DNA of 64,000 bases from Henricia sp. BOLD:AAB3569 (lineage: Eukaryota > Echinodermata > Asteroidea > Spinulosida > Echinasteridae). Of the stretch, positions 54,315 through 64,000 are shown piece after piece. A model generated the notes under the pieces. The model ran no database searches. It was not told the DNA's origin and saw only the letters and a program-made list of their open reading frames with translations. A program made the position numbers and the translations under genes. The DNA is taken from NCBI GenBank assembly GCA_037783545.1, contig JBBELK010000683.1, forward strand, positions 1 to 64,000. The letters are read 5' to 3'. Every line of letters starts with the position of its first letter. Position 1 is the stretch's first letter.

Positions 54315-57300
54315 AATAAGATTTTAAATGCGCACATATCCACCCTGCTGGGTGTTCAAGGCGCAGAGACACTAAAAAAACAAACAAAGTAATATTAAAC
54401 ATGAAAGAAACAATCAAGAATAAGAGGAACAACCGAATTAGTCCTTGAAAACCCGAGACATAAGATAAGGTTTAAGAAGTGATTTAAATTTTGTTGTACA
54501 GAGACAAGATCTAAGATTAAGCGGTAGAGAGTTCCAGATGTGTGGTGCGGCTGCAGAAAAACTCCTGTCACCCCACGAGTGTCGAGACTTGGATTCCTTA
54601 AGGAGAAGCATGTTGCTGGATCGTAGCTTCCTTGGCGGAGTGTAAACTTGACGAAGTTCTAGGATGTAATGGGGAGCCTTGCCGTTGAGTGCTTTGTGGA
54701 CAAGTAGCATAAGCTTGAAGATAATTCGTTGAGAGATAGGGAGCCAATGAAGTTGTTTCAGGATGGGGGTGATGGAACAGGATTTTCTAGAGAGTGTAAC
54801 GATGCGGGCTGCGGTGTTTTGGACGCGTTGGAGACGGGCAATCTGGTTATGCGGAAGACCATACAAAAGGGCATTGTCGTTGTCAAGGCGAGAAGTCATG
54901 ACAAATGCATGAATTACTTTTTCCGTAGCGCTCTTGTTCAAAAACTTGCGTATTTGACCGATGTTCCTGATGTGAAATGTTAAGAGACGAATGACGTTGT
55001 TGATGTGTGGTTGAAGTGTCATTGACGAATCGAAGATAACACCCAAGTTCCGAGCCTGCATTGAGGGAGCTATCTGAGCATCACCAATGGAAATATATGG
55101 CACTGTAACTTTTGATAGTTGTTGACGTGATCCAAATAAAAGGAATTCTGTCTTGTCATAATTTAACTTCAGGAAGTTCTGTTGCGTCCAGTGTCGAATC
55201 TCTTGGATACATTTCTCAAGTATTTCAAGGGAGGCATTGGCATGTTCTTGAGAAGATTTAAACGTGATGTATAGCCGAGTGTCGTCCGCATAGACATGGT
55301 AATTCAGGTTAAATTTCAAAATGATGTCACGAATTGGCAAAGTGTACAGCGTAAACCACTGTGGGCCCAGTACTGACCCCTGTGGCACAGAGTAGTTTAG
55401 GACAACCGGGTGTGATATTGCAGTGCCGATACACACGTGTTGAGTTCTATTGGAGAGATAAGATTTGCACCATGCTAGGGCTGTGTCCTGCATGCCAAGG
55501 TAATTCTGAAGCCGAGAGAGGAGGATGTTGTACTCAACAGTGTCAAAGACGGCACTCAAATCTAATAGGACTAGTGCTGTAAGGTTTCCATTGTCCATGG
55601 CTGAAAGAATATCGTTGTTCACACGGACTAGTGCAACTTCCGTCCCATGGAAAGGCACGTATGCCGACTGGAACATGTCGGACAGGTTGAAAGCGTGAAT
55701 GTGATCGCGAATACGTGATGAAACTACTCGTTCAATGACTTTTCGAGATACTTTAAGTTCGCAACTGGTCTGTAGTTTTTGAATACCTCCTTGTCCAGGT
55801 TGGGTTTTTTGATGAGCGGCCTGATGTAGGAAATCTTTAGGCTATCTGGAAAGGGACCGGAGCTGAGAGATTTGTTTACAAGAGCAGTGATGTACAGAAC
55901 AAATGTATCAATGTTTTGCTTTAACATGGATGTTGATACTGGATCCAGTTCACAGGATTTTGAAGGAGATTTTATAATAATTCTTTGAATCTCAGCAGCA
56001 GTGGTAGGTTCAAACATAGATAGTCTACAGTCTTGGTGAAGATGTGGCGATGTCTGCCGCACGTCACCAGGGACCGTTGAGAATGATGAGCGGATGTCTG
56101 AAATCTTGGTGACAAAGAACTTGGATAATTCATTTGCCATGCAGGTCCTGATCATTGTAGTTGGATGGGAGGACAGGGGTTCTGGATTTCAGCAACAGTT
56201 TATTAATTATCTTAAAGGGCTTCTTTTGATCTCCTGAGGATTCATGCACTTGGGATGAGAAGTGGGTGATCTTTGCCTGGTTGATCAATTTCCTAACCAC
56301 ATTACATTGATTGCGGCCGGTGTGGTTCCAGTTTGCCGTTTTCCCGCCATTTCCGCTCAAGTTGACGACGAATCTTTCTTGCAGCTCTAATGTCATCATT
56401 GAACCAAGGAAATTCAGTTCGGACCTTGACAGATCTTGTTTTCAAAGGTGCGTGTAAATCCAAGATGTCACGGACAGTACTTTCGTATTGGCTGACATAT
56501 ACATTCAAGTTATCATGATCGAGGTTTAATTTTGCCAAATGAGTTCCTAAATCCCGGAACACTTGAGGAACATTTACGTTTTTCCACTGTCGGGTCTTTA
56601 CAGTGATGGATGGGATGTTGGGCTTGCACATGCTCAAATTACACATAACTGCATAATGGTCTGATAATCCAGGTAGAATCGTAATGTTAGAGACAGCAGG
56701 TGGGGTGATATCGCGAGTTATTACAAGGTACAGACAGTGACCGAGACGATGAGTCGGCTCCGTGACATGCTGGGTAAGACCGTAAGCCGATAGCAAATGC
56801 TTAAATTGGTTTGCATTGGTGTTATGGATGTCATCAACATGAATGTTGAAGTCACCGGTGATGATGATGTCAGATGGGTGCAGGAGATATTCCAAAATCA
56901 AATTCTCAAATTCTTGAAGAAAACTTGAGAAAGTCACATGATGGCCGTTGGCATCTCTTTCGGGTCTGTATAAAACGACGAGGCGAACAGATTTTGAGTT
57001 TCCTGTTATTTCAGCATTAAGAGATTCAAAGGTTGTGTAATGGCTGTTATTATCTTTCACAGAGACACATAAACTGGATCTGTGAAGTAGTGCAACTCCT
57101 CCGCCAGTCTTTTGAGGTCTAGGAATTTGATGAAAATAGTAGCCAGCAGGAGTACACTGACGACATGTTAGGTCATCACCTGGTCTTAGCCATGTTTCAG
57201 AAACAGCAACAAAGTCTAGATTTTTCTGCAGAACAAAATCCACAAAGTCTTCAGACTTGTTACAGATGGACTGTGTATTTAAAACACAAAAGCTGAGTTG

Positions 57301-58131
57301 AGATTTGGCATGAGTCACTGGTGCTGGAACTGATGGGTGTGTGGGTTCAGGCTGAGGGGATTTGTGAACTGATCTACGGCAGCCGGCTTTTTTACCACGA
57401 TGTGTAGGTTGGTAAATACAGCTGGGATTTACAAAAAGTCTGAGGTTTTGTACCTTAATAGGGCATGAAGGTAGAGTTGTAGCAAATGTAGATGGGGCAT
57501 AACGCAGAATAAGAAGCTTGTTGCGAGAGTAGGAAATTGTAGATTTCAGACTGGTTTCCGAGTTTGAGTTATTTTCTGCTTCAGGACCGGGATTTAGAGC
57601 AATGTCACCAAATATCACAAAAAAACTAGCTCAGGCTGGTGAGTTGTCATAGTAAGGAACAGGGCATTTAATATATTTTCGATGCTGGATGGTTCTTATA
57701 GTGTCTTTGGCATAATGCATGCACTGTACACAGTTGATGTTGATTGCACAAAGCTGACCACAGATGAGTCATTGGAGCACAGTGGTCCAGCAAGCAGGGA
57801 GAGAATAAACAGGAAGTTGACCTCCATTGTCCACAGCTGGGCATGATAAATAGTGTTATGTAATGGTGGTGATGGCTGACTGCACAGCTCTGCAACCACC
57901 AATGTGTGTTTGCTCTGTAAGGCAAACTTCTAGTTGTGACACAGCAAAAATCCAACAGAAAATCACCAATTTCACAACATAGATGACTCCAAGATGCACA
58001 GAAAAAGTCCAGCAGATTCCTGGTGTTGTAACAAATCCATTGGTATGAGAGTGAGAACACAAATGAAGCAAAAAAAACAAAGAAAATTGCAAAAAAATTG
58101 CAGAGCTGATTTGAGTGGCAGTTTGTCAGGC
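54315..58131 (-). mobile_element. Non-LTR retrotransposon, nearly complete, three frameshifts
   Basis: Minus strand. The protein begins with a hydrophobic stretch and GDIALNPGP, a 2A-like ribosome-skipping motif with A in place of the usual E. An APE-type endonuclease follows (VLNTQSICNKSEDF, AVSETWLRPGDDL, ITGDFNIHVDD, LSDHYAV), then the reverse transcriptase (YIRPLIKKPNLDKEVFKNYR, LLDLSAVFDTV, QGSVLGP, YHVYADDTRLY) and the C-terminal block (LQRVQNTAARIV, LHWLPISQRI). Pieces are 57618-56302, 56399-56130, 56155-55724 and 55676-54438, separated by frameshifts near 56320, 56155 and 55735. The 3' tail is TGTGCGCATTTAAAATCTTA. The 5' UTR probably extends to about 58131. Catalytic motifs are intact, but the frame is not. 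Confidence 0.9.
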
Positions 58132-58579
58132 GCGCACCTCATAAACTCCACCACAAGATGCAAAACTAACGACACTGGGTTTCGCTCTGAATTATGGGAA
58201 CACGGGTCAAATGTTGTTGCCAGGCGGGGATTTATAGACGCCGTTATCGTTTTACTCACGATGAAAGATGGAGCCGGCGCCACGCAAAAATAGTTGCCCT
58301 AAAGTTACGCAATAAACGTTGTCAATGCCCACAGACATCTACTGATTAAAGCAAAATGTATTTACAGCCATACTCTCACCTATTTTGTGTCATAAATCTG
58401 CGTTTTTCTTCGTTCTCACGTCACAATTCCAAACTGTCCGCCATGTTTTACTGCTCATCTTAACACCAGAGCTCCCGCCCGCGAGCTTAGGTAGCAGACT
58501 CCTGTATCACGCGATGGCTAAAATAACGCTCCGGTGTAAGTTGGTGTTACACGGTGTAATTTGTATCTCGAACGCCCCT
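58132..58579. mobile_element. TIR element family 1, copy C (left end missing)
   Basis: AAGATGCAAAACTAACGACA, GAATTATGGGAACACG, ATCTACTGATTAAAGC, TCCAAACTGTCCGCCATGTT and the right end GTATCTCGAACGCCCCTA match copies A and B. The left end is cut where the retrotransposon's 5' region begins. Confidence 0.85.
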
Positions 58580-58949
58580 ATATGGTCCAAATAATGTCGC
58601 GTCAATGTTGAAGCGGTGTGTGCGCGCGTTGTGTGTCTCCAGCATTGAACTCATATACATACATAAGTATGCATTCACGTACGTCTTCAGCAGCGGTTCA
58701 CACTATTCGCCGCATCCAATTCCGCATGCGGAGCTGAAAAAAAAACCACACACACACGGGAAGCACGCATCGCGCCATTTTCATCCGTTCCTTCCGCGAG
58801 CAAAGCTAGCTCAGCGATCCAGCCGCCCGAGTTCAGCCATACATTTGAAAACAAAGAATACATCTACCACAGGATTTGTTTCAAACAAACCGCTTTAGAA
58901 AATCATGCTGTGGTTGATGTATTTTAATCGCACTGTTGTACTGTTGTAC
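58580..58949. other. No feature recognised
   Basis: GC-mixed sequence with CA repeats near 58745. Nothing supported. Confidence 0.4.
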
Positions 58950-59172
58950 ACCTCGGACTTGGGGTTGCGGGTTCGAATCCGGCTGCGGTACCTGTGCTCT
59001 TGGGCAAGGCACTCAACCGCACTTGCTCAATCCTTCGGAAGGGATGTAAAGCCGTTGGTCCAGTGTGTTAGGTAATGGTAACGCACTCTGAAGATCCCAG
59101 AGCATTCTTTCGTGAAGAGCAAGGGGATTCCCCGGTGTCTTTCTGGTCATTTCTAATTCTAATTCTTCATGG
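58950..59172 (+). mobile_element. tRNA-derived SINE (5'-truncated)
   Basis: B box GGGTTCGAATCCGG, body TGCTCTTGGGCAAGGCACTC, then CCAGAGCATTCTTTCGTGAA and GGGGATTCCCCGGTGTCTTT, ending in TTCTAATTCTAATTC. It joins parts seen separately in the 38459 and 42336 copies. Confidence 0.85.
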
Positions 59173-60327
59173 GTTTTCTCACGCTTACGAGTGACAGTGC
59201 AATGAGCACTATTGAGGATTCCTTGGTATTGTAACGTGCAGGGGCACCCATGAGTGGCGCTATCAAGTGATGGAAGACACGTGCATAATTACGCATGGGC
59301 GTAGGGGACGTACAAAGTCCTGTTTCTACGGCGTGCTGTGCTAACCATGGCTGTTACGTTGCTTAGGTTTAAACTCCTCCGGGCTGCAAGCACTTTTTGG
59401 GCGGGCTTTCTTGGGGTAGGTTCTGATTCTGAATTGAATCTCGAAACATATCCTGGGAGAGAAGAATGAATAATGATGATGATCCTTGCGGATTCCCGTG
59501 TGATGTTGCTCAATAGAGTGGCCAGTACGTCTCTGAAAATGCCGCTGGATAATTTTGAAACACGATTGGATCCGTGTCTGTGATCTTGATGATTGCTCGA
59601 TCTGGACTGGTATTAAACGATTGTGCTCGATTGGTACGACTGGAATTACACCAAGCAGTGGGTGTTTTATTCGCACGAATAAAACATTTTAAAAACCGGT
59701 CCTAGATTGAACCTTGAGACGTATCCTGGGCGAATATCGTCAGGTTTACGCAATTTGCGTCTCTGTTTGCAGAACGGATGAAGCGTTGGTAGCCTATGGT
59801 GATTTCGCAAGTAGTCTAACCGCGAGAGATAAGCTACGAGGTTTCCCTTGCTTGGGTGCGCGGCTCACTACGGAGAGCCGTGGTTTCATCATGGAGCTAT
59901 ATTTAGAAAACTAGAGTGCGCAGTCGCTATACTGTGCGCGCTACGCTTATACGCGGGCGTGCCGCCCTGGGACCGCGTCCGCCATTTTGTTAGTGGACAA
60001 AATGATTGATAAATACCCGGATGTATCCACTGCATGCAGTCAACGGCGCGGCAGCTATAAATAGGCTTTTGAATGATTTATTGGCTGTTTAACACCAGTC
60101 ATGAGAGACATTTTCCTATAGTACTTAGGCAGGTATGAATACCGTACACCTCTGCCACTAATTATGACATATAATGTAACAGAAAGTGCGAATTTGGTTA
60201 GAAACGTGATTTTAGAATGAAAAAATATCCAGTTTTTCTCTTGGAAAACGGGTTATGCCATGCTCCATGTACTTAATGCATGGACCCAACTGGCGGTTTC
60301 AGGCAGTCGGTTTCACCGGGAAATCCT
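59173..60327. other. Mostly unassigned, with one dispersed repeat
   Basis: GTAGCCTATGGTGATTTCGC then AAGTAGT (about 59790-59817) recurs at 61277-61303. No gene model could be supported. Confidence 0.45.
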
Positions 60328-60594
60328 GCACCTGTTTCATACTGGCGCACCACAGTCGCGCCGAACTAAATTATCCCAGAAATTTGAATTACGTTCGACG
60401 TATGAAACAATTTGGAGCGACTTGGTTCGCCAGAAGTCGAAAGATCGACTGTTCCAGTCGGTCAGAACGACTGAACAGCGACTTGGTTTCAGACGTCGAT
60501 CTCTAGTGCATGTGCGCATGGCTCGCATTAAGACGCCTGTCTGAAACAAAATTTTAATCGGAACGACTCTGGTGCGCCTGTATGAAACGGGTGT
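60328..60594. mobile_element. TIR MITE, 267 bp
   Basis: The ends ACCTGTTTCATACTGGCGCA and TGCGCCTGTATGAAACGGGT are imperfect inverted repeats, and CACAGTCG / CGACTCTG also pair. The interior is rich in TCAGACG/CGTCTGA-type motifs. Confidence 0.7.
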
Positions 60595-61697
60595 TACTTT
60601 CCCCCGAGTCAGTGGCTGAGGTAATAATATACCCTAATTAAGTCGCTCTATATCTACACACGCAGAGAGCAGTGGGGGACGGAGCAGGAAAGAATTCAGA
60701 AGTTGATCGTGGCTTCAGACCTTGTGTGCAAAATGCATGAGGCAGGCTGAACAAAAATCCAAAGTGTTTCCTCACAAAATATTAAACTTTGCCACTCCAA
60801 ATTTAGAGTTTTTCCATCAAATCTGCACATTCCAATGCTAGATAAGTCATAAAAAAAAATCTGATCAAATTCCCAAATCTTATACAGTACCCGGGCGACG
60901 ATTTTGGATGTTGTTTGGCCCATGGAGGAAGAAAACATGTTTGGCCTAACTAAAGTTTCAATCTTTTAAAGTAAAATATAAACAGGGGACAATGTTCCGA
61001 CAGTCAGGATGATTGTAGTTAGCAACCACATCTTTCTGCACCCCTATCACTGAAAGCATTTATCTTAAAATAAAATTTAAGCTGAAAATACGCACGTCGT
61101 CAATACATTAGCACGTACTTTTTGCCCACTAACAAAATGGCGTCCACGCACCCTTGAGGGCACGGAGTCACATGATAAGTACTCACTCTAGTTCCTATAT
61201 ATAGCTCTATTGGTTTCATCAGTCAGGAGTCTGGTGCCGTTGCCGGAAGTGGATCGTGTGGAACGGATGAAGCGATAGTAGCCTATGGTGATTTCGCAAG
61301 TAGTATAACCGCCAGGGTTCATCGCAGTCAGGAGTCTGGTGCCATTGCCGAAAGTGGATCGTGAGAGGGCTTCAGCATACACTGTGTGAAAGGAAGCTAT
61401 CGACAACGCACTATACCGAGCAGCACACTAGATTCGTCACGTGGGGGCAGTATATTTCCTCCCAATCGTACTCGTCTCGTCTCTCGCCGCTCAGAGCGGG
61501 AATCGTCGTGCCGTCCGCTTGGACGCTACATCCCCGGTCAAGGGGGGGTCGTACGTCACAGTATGAATACCAGAAAGATAAAAGAAAAAAATAATAATAG
61601 TCATACGTACGTACGGGCCTAGATTTTGCCAGCTCGGATCACAGACTTGGACAAGGCTATGGTCTAGCACGCGTAACGCACCGTACAAAGGTTCATA
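60595..61697. other. Mostly unassigned, with a 106-bp tandem duplication
   Basis: GTCAGGAGTCTGGTGCC(G/A)TTGCC(G/A)(G/A)AAGTGGATCGTG occurs at about 61222 and 61327. No coding signal was recognised. Confidence 0.5.
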
Positions 61698-61843
61698 TAG
61701 AGCCTTTGCACGGCGGCCATGACAGGGGGTAATCACATTGTTACTATGTGTCATGCATGAGTAGGCGCTTTGTGGTTCTATTATTACATCATTTAAATAA
61801 GAAAAACCTGCCCCCTGTCATGGCCGCTGGTGCAGAAGCTCTA
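61698..61843. mobile_element. Palindromic MITE family 2, copy 3
   Basis: The left end TAGAGCCTTTGCACGGCGGC then CATGACAGGGGG and the right end CCCCCTGTCATGGCCGC then AGAAGCTCTA are inverted repeats. Same family as 8662-8805. Confidence 0.85.
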
Positions 61844-61854
61844 TTGATCACGTT

Positions 61855-61975
61855 CACAGAGACGGCATCTTCGTAGGAAAAAAATGCTACTGCGTATTAA
61901 ACGCCATAAAGTACGCGCACGCACACGCTGGATCTGGAACATGTTCCATTTTTGGCTCGAAATTTGTTCATAAAC
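61855..61975. repeat. Interspersed repeat, inverse of 10055-10190
   Basis: ATCACGTTCACAGAGACGGC, TCTTCGTAGGAAAAAAA, CGCCATAAAGTACGCGCACG and GGAACATGTTCC match the other copy on the opposite strand. Confidence 0.7.
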
Positions 61976-61994
61976 AAAATGTGCGACACAAAGG

Positions 61995-62145
61995 GCGTGT
62001 TTGTTTCATGAAAGATCCGAATCCAGATCCGAGTTACATGTATTTTACGCGCAGAAACAAACGTAACTGCTCTCGACTAGGAATTCAAGTCACGTGAATT
62101 GGATCTGCGCAAATCTGAATCTAGATCCGTCCGAACAAACTTGCC
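61995..62145. mobile_element. Imperfect TIR element, about 150 bp
   Basis: GGGCGTGTTTGTTTCATGAA then AGATCCGAATCCAGATCC pairs imperfectly with GGATCTGCGCAAATCTGAAT then CTAGATCCGTCCGAACAAAC. Diverged. Confidence 0.5.
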
Positions 62146-62650
62146 CAAAATCGTCGCCCAAAATGTTACGTACTGATGCACGTGACAATTTGTAGGACGT
62201 GAACGTGAAATGCTTCGAGTTGTTGGTCATTATTCTAAAATCTTAGATTAGATGAAAACAAAAACCAACGTCTGTGACTTTCGTGGCGAGATCATTTTGT
62301 TGCTGTGACCTTGGCGGAGGGAGTGCATGTCCCCCACACCCCTAGGCCTTCCACCCACCGACTCGAATAAGATCGAGAAATCTGTTTTTATAAAAGTATT
62401 TGTTTATATTCAGCGTATTTTTGCAATTGTCTTTTTCTCCTCAGCCTCCGGACGGATCGGTGAACGTTCTGCGCAAACTGATCCGTGTTGGAAGGGCATT
62501 TGGCCATCTCAAGTCTGATTATCGTCTTTGCACAGAAAATGATCATGCTCTTGGATCTGGAGAAGCCGCGGTGTTCGAGACCATCCGGTCTATGCCTGAA
62601 TATAATTGTGATTAAAGTCTTCAATCCCAAACGATGTATACTGATATTAC
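62146..62650. other. No feature recognised
   Basis: Several short frames without motifs. Nothing supported. Confidence 0.4.
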
Positions 62651-63319
62651 TATACCTCATAAATATTCATCAGGCAGCCGCGGTATTTCATTGGTCCATT
62701 CCAGCAACTCAGCCGTGTGTGTTAGTTTTTACTAACACATGGGTACTATCACACGGCCTAGATTTGTCCCAGTACACCGTGATCTTTTTACCAACAACGC
62801 ATTGACTTTTCGTTTGTGCAGTGGAGATTAGTGCAAGAGCTCATTGTACCAGTCTATTACAGGTATAAATCAAAATGGCGTTTACTGTGCTCGCTTTGCG
62901 ATCGTACAGAGGAAAAACTTGATGGAATTTTTGACAAAAAAGACGCCAAAGAATCAAAACGAGCTTTAGAAAATGCAGTTTGCATACTTGCAACAAACAC
63001 TGAATGCAGGGGAATGACCAGCTTTCTACGCCGAAGTTCGCACCAAGTTTGACAATGACAGAATTGACGTTGTTCCATTTAAAACCCTGAAAGTAGTTGC
63101 AAAACTTTAAATTTTTAAACATAATTCCAGTGTTTGTCTGAATTTCAAAAATATTAAATGACTAGACATGAACTTTCTGCTCTGTGTCTCCTTAGATTGA
63201 AAAGAATATTTTAGTTTAACCAACTACTGCACGCACGATAAAATTAAAACACCTGGTGGAATGGACCAGTGAAATACCGTGGCTACCTACATGACCTAAT
63301 GAATATTTTATGAGGTATA
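62651..63319. mobile_element. 669-bp TIR element carrying a coding fragment
   Basis: The ends TATACCTCATAAATATTCAT and ATGAATATTTTATGAGGTATA (first and last about 60 bp, also CCGCGGTATTTCATTGGTCC / GGACCAGTGAAATACCGTGG) are inverted repeats. The interior holds a broken protein-coding piece (62875-63109). Confidence 0.8.
62875..63109 (+). pseudogene. Crypton-like / KCTD1-like N-terminal coding fragment, frameshifted
   Basis: ATG at 62875 starts MAFTVLA. After a one-base shift the frame reads TEEKLDGIFDKKDAKESKRA and LENAVCILATNTE, and after another shift FYAEVRTKFDNDRIDVVPFK and TLK before a TAA. The pattern (acidic start, DKKDAKESKRA, then FYAEVR) is like the N-terminal helical region found in invertebrate Crypton-type tyrosine recombinase proteins and their domesticated relatives. 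No catalytic domain is present. It is flanked by TIRs that Cryptons do not have, so it looks like a captured fragment. The assignment rests on pattern memory only. Confidence 0.4.
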
Positions 63320-63339
63320 GTAAAACAAATACAACATGG

Positions 63340-63475
63340 TTTTCTTGGGAGATAGTGTTAATCATCCAACACCGAGGGGTCATTAGTTTTCACTATCTCC
63401 CTCGGCTTACGCCTCGGGAGATAGTGCCAATCATCCAACACCTCGGGGTCGTTAGTTTTCATTATATACCTCATG
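63340..63475. repeat. Two direct copies of a 50-bp unit around a small palindrome
   Basis: GGGAGATAGTG(TT/CC)AATCATCC, AACACC and GTCATTAGTTTTCACTAT occur twice (about 63351 and 63409), separated by CTCCCTCGGCTTACGCCTC. TATCTCCCTC...GAGGGAGATA-type pairing makes a local hairpin. Confidence 0.8.
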
Positions 63476-63951
63476 CGTAGATTCCTGTCATCTGATTGGT
63501 TAAAAGTGGGGGCATTGAATCGGCTAGACCCGGCGCGTATGCCAACTGGTCAATAGTCTTTGCCATGCCCCGGGCATAGTCATTTAGCGGGTTGCGGACG
63601 CGCGCATTACATGTGTTAGCATAGCTATAGCTGTGCACCAACTATGCAGCTGTGCGCTTCACGTAAACATTCATCAGGACGGTAATGGCGGAATCTCGAC
63701 GTCATTTTGTCGTCTGTCGTAGATGATGAAGTCCTTAAGAAAGAAAGAGAAGTGGCCTACAGTGAAAACTGTGTCAGGTGAAATGTGCTACTAAAGTGCC
63801 AGGTGATTATGCTACAATGTTTGCTGTAAATATACAACTTTTGCGCCGTAGACCAGCTTCCGAAATCGAAATGCGAAGGACCACTGTCATGACTGTATGA
63901 TGTCTCGTTACTTTTAACCAACCAGATGACAAAAATCTACACATTCGGTAT
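63467..63951. mobile_element. TIR element, about 485 bp
   Basis: The left end TATATACCTCATGCGTAGAT then CCTGTCATCTGATTGGTTAA pairs with CTTTTAACCAACCAGATGAC then ATCTACACATTCGGTATATA. A similar right end (CTTTTAACCAATCAG...GAGGTATATA) lies at about 18375-18416. Confidence 0.65.
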
Positions 63952-64000
63952 ATAAAACAAATATTGACTGCTGTTTATTCGGGTCATGGTTAAGATTATA
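63952..64000. mobile_element. Start of another copy of the palindromic element at 17993
   Basis: ATAAAACAAATATTGACTGC then TTTATTCGGGT is the inverse of the right end at 18140-18180. The rest lies beyond the window. Confidence 0.75.

Noticed and set aside
54438-57618. Host gene with endonuclease/reverse transcriptase activity
   Set aside because: Domain order, 3' tail and frameshifts show a retrotransposon.
59714-61622. Several 60-90-codon frames
   Set aside because: No recognisable motifs, overlapping frames on both strands, and partial overlap with MITEs and local duplications.

Overview
This window is eukaryotic genomic DNA, most likely from a marine invertebrate of the deuterostome type (echinoderm, hemichordate or cephalochordate). 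The evidence is interrupted exons with GT-AG borders and matching phases, a secreted peptidoglycan recognition protein (PGRP) gene, APE-type non-LTR retrotransposons with a 2A-like N-terminus, BEL/Pao and Polinton-type polymerase remains, tRNA-derived SINEs and very many palindromic MITEs. The species cannot be fixed from the sequence alone. More than 80 percent of the window is repeat-derived and almost no long open frame is a host gene.

Layout. 1-6.5 kb: a satellite of about 309-bp units, two of which carry the same insert. 6.5-10.3 kb: candidate exons of one unidentified + strand gene, with MITEs in its introns. 10.3-18.7 kb: a poly-G tract, a 100-bp tandem repeat, palindromic MITEs and a 120-bp tandem array. 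18.7-24.9 kb: parts of a hairpin-ended repeat family, a 2.5-kb TIR transposon with an exact 8-bp target duplication, and a DNA polymerase B fragment. 25.6-28.3 kb: two non-LTR remnants, one inside a 1.3-kb TIR element. 28.6-47.1 kb: three exons of a PGRP gene (signal peptide, then two exons of the PGRP/amidase-2 domain). They are spread over 18.5 kb, and the introns hold a 16-copy 53-bp minisatellite, MITEs, SINEs, Polinton-like PolB and a 9.2-kb hairpin-ended element. 47.4-54.3 kb: a head-to-tail array of the hairpin family including exact 1,453-bp units. 54.3-58.1 kb: a nearly complete non-LTR retrotransposon (minus strand) with frameshifts. 58.1-64 kb: more MITEs, a SINE, and a TIR element carrying a broken Crypton-like N-terminal coding piece.

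The main discovery candidate is a family of hairpin-ended mobile elements. Their 5' end is CTAGA, then a stem-loop, then a roughly 9-10-bp tag. Their 3' end is a stem-loop whose arm repeats that tag in inverted form. The tag differs between subfamilies (GGCTGTTCC, GGTGATCGG, GCTTTTCCGC, GGCTTTTTCG), but the two ends match in all four cases visible here. 3' hairpins occur singly or as cassette arrays, and other members are nested in the A-rich linker next to a hairpin. One member (35,997-45,172) splits a PolB reading frame so precisely that the original target can be read. Another event placed a 2.8-kb duplicate of the 47.5-51.7 kb region inside a hairpin array. This architecture resembles Helitron/Helentron-type (HINE/DINE-like) elements, but no Rep/helicase gene is in the window, so that assignment is inference.

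The only host gene that can be named is the PGRP. Its conserved zinc-ligand histidine region reads VVVRQTTG, so it is predicted to recognise peptidoglycan without amidase activity. Its last exon or exons are not seen and may lie beyond the right edge.
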